A model generated the notes under the pieces. That model had not been told where the DNA came from. It saw only the letters and a list, made by a program, of their open reading frames with translations, and ran no database searches. Shown here in pieces: positions 5,686-5,788 of a stretch of 5,788 nucleotides of DNA (positions are counted from its first letter, which is position 1; every line of letters starts with the position of its first letter). Both the position numbers and the translations under genes were made by a program. This DNA is from an uncultured Eubacteriales bacterium (GTDB taxonomy: Bacteria; Bacillota; Clostridia; Christensenellales; Borkfalkiaceae), in contig CACXDQ010000014.1 in the NCBI GenBank assembly GCA_902766475.1, forward strand, positions 1 through 5,788. Direction: 5' to 3'.

Positions 5686-5709
5686 AGCGGCACAAGGTAG
5701 ACTGCCGCT
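5686..5709. repeat. Inverted repeat hairpin 1 of three
   Basis: AGCGGCA (5686-5692) and TGCCGCT (5703-5709) form a perfect, GC-rich 7 bp stem around a 10-base loop. No T-run follows on either strand, so it is not a standard terminator. Confidence 0.65.
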
Positions 5710-5718
5710 TTGGTCGCC

Positions 5719-5743
5719 GCAAAATGCAATGTCGGCATTTTGC
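5719..5743. repeat. Inverted repeat hairpin 2 of three
   Basis: GCAAAATGC (5719-5727) and GCATTTTGC (5735-5743) form a perfect 9 bp stem around the 7-base loop AATGTCG. It starts 10 bases after hairpin 1. Confidence 0.75.
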
Positions 5744-5758
5744 TTAGAGCGCATCGGT

Positions 5759-5783
5759 GTAAACGACGCACTGTGTCGTTTAC
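5759..5783. repeat. Inverted repeat hairpin 3 of three
   Basis: GTAAACGAC (5759-5767) and GTCGTTTAC (5775-5783) form a perfect 9 bp stem around 7 bases. Pairing can continue inward through a G-U, a C-G and an A-U pair, leaving one unpaired base, so the 25-mer is nearly a complete palindrome. It ends 5 bases from the window edge. Confidence 0.75.
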
Positions 5784-5788
5784 TATAA

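Larger units (their letters stand above)
5407..5788. other. Gene-free intergenic region built of repeats
   Basis: No open frame here has a start, binding site or composition like a gene. The stretch is almost filled by the two direct repeat copies, the palindrome between them and the three hairpins. The remaining spacer 5575-5607 is AT-rich with no clear signal beyond a short ATAGAA/TTCTAT inverted repeat near 5595-5607. Confidence 0.75.

Overview
The window reads as chromosomal DNA of a member of the Bacillota, most likely an uncultured, possibly gut-associated member of the Clostridia. Three things point there: a SpoIVFA-like/SpoIVFB-like gene pair; the order M23-like gene, M50 protease, TIGR03960 radical SAM protein, DUF2344 partner and RNase G/E, which is familiar from Clostridia just upstream of the ribosomal genes rplU-rpmA; and GGAG-type ribosome binding sites. 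The genus cannot be read from the sequence. All real genes lie on the minus strand, so transcription runs from high to low coordinates.

Layout in transcription order. Positions 5788-5407 hold no credible gene. They contain a cluster of repeats: two direct copies of a ~68 bp unit, a ~93 bp palindrome between them, and three compact hairpins. Next comes an AraC-family regulator (5371-4553). After a 62 bp gap follow a single-pass membrane protein with a degenerate LytM/M23 domain (4490-3621) and, one base later, an M50 intramembrane zinc protease of the SpoIVFB type (3619-2789). After a 48 bp AT-rich gap comes the block TIGR03960 radical SAM protein (2740-962), DUF2344/TIGR03936 protein (965-354, ATGA overlap) and the 5' end of an RNase G/E gene (350 to the window edge).

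The membrane pair probably works together, the degenerate M23 protein controlling or anchoring the protease as SpoIVFA does for SpoIVFB. The radical SAM and DUF2344 proteins are known genomic and sometimes fused partners whose reaction is not settled; their tight coupling to RNase G suggests an RNA or ribosome-related role, which is inference.

The most unusual signals are in non-coding DNA. The araC gene and the radical SAM gene each lack a Shine-Dalgarno sequence and each has a promoter-like sequence (shared TATTGCA at -35, 17 bp spacer, extended -10) placed so that transcription would begin at the start codon. This suggests leaderless mRNAs. No complete novel defence or mobile system is visible.
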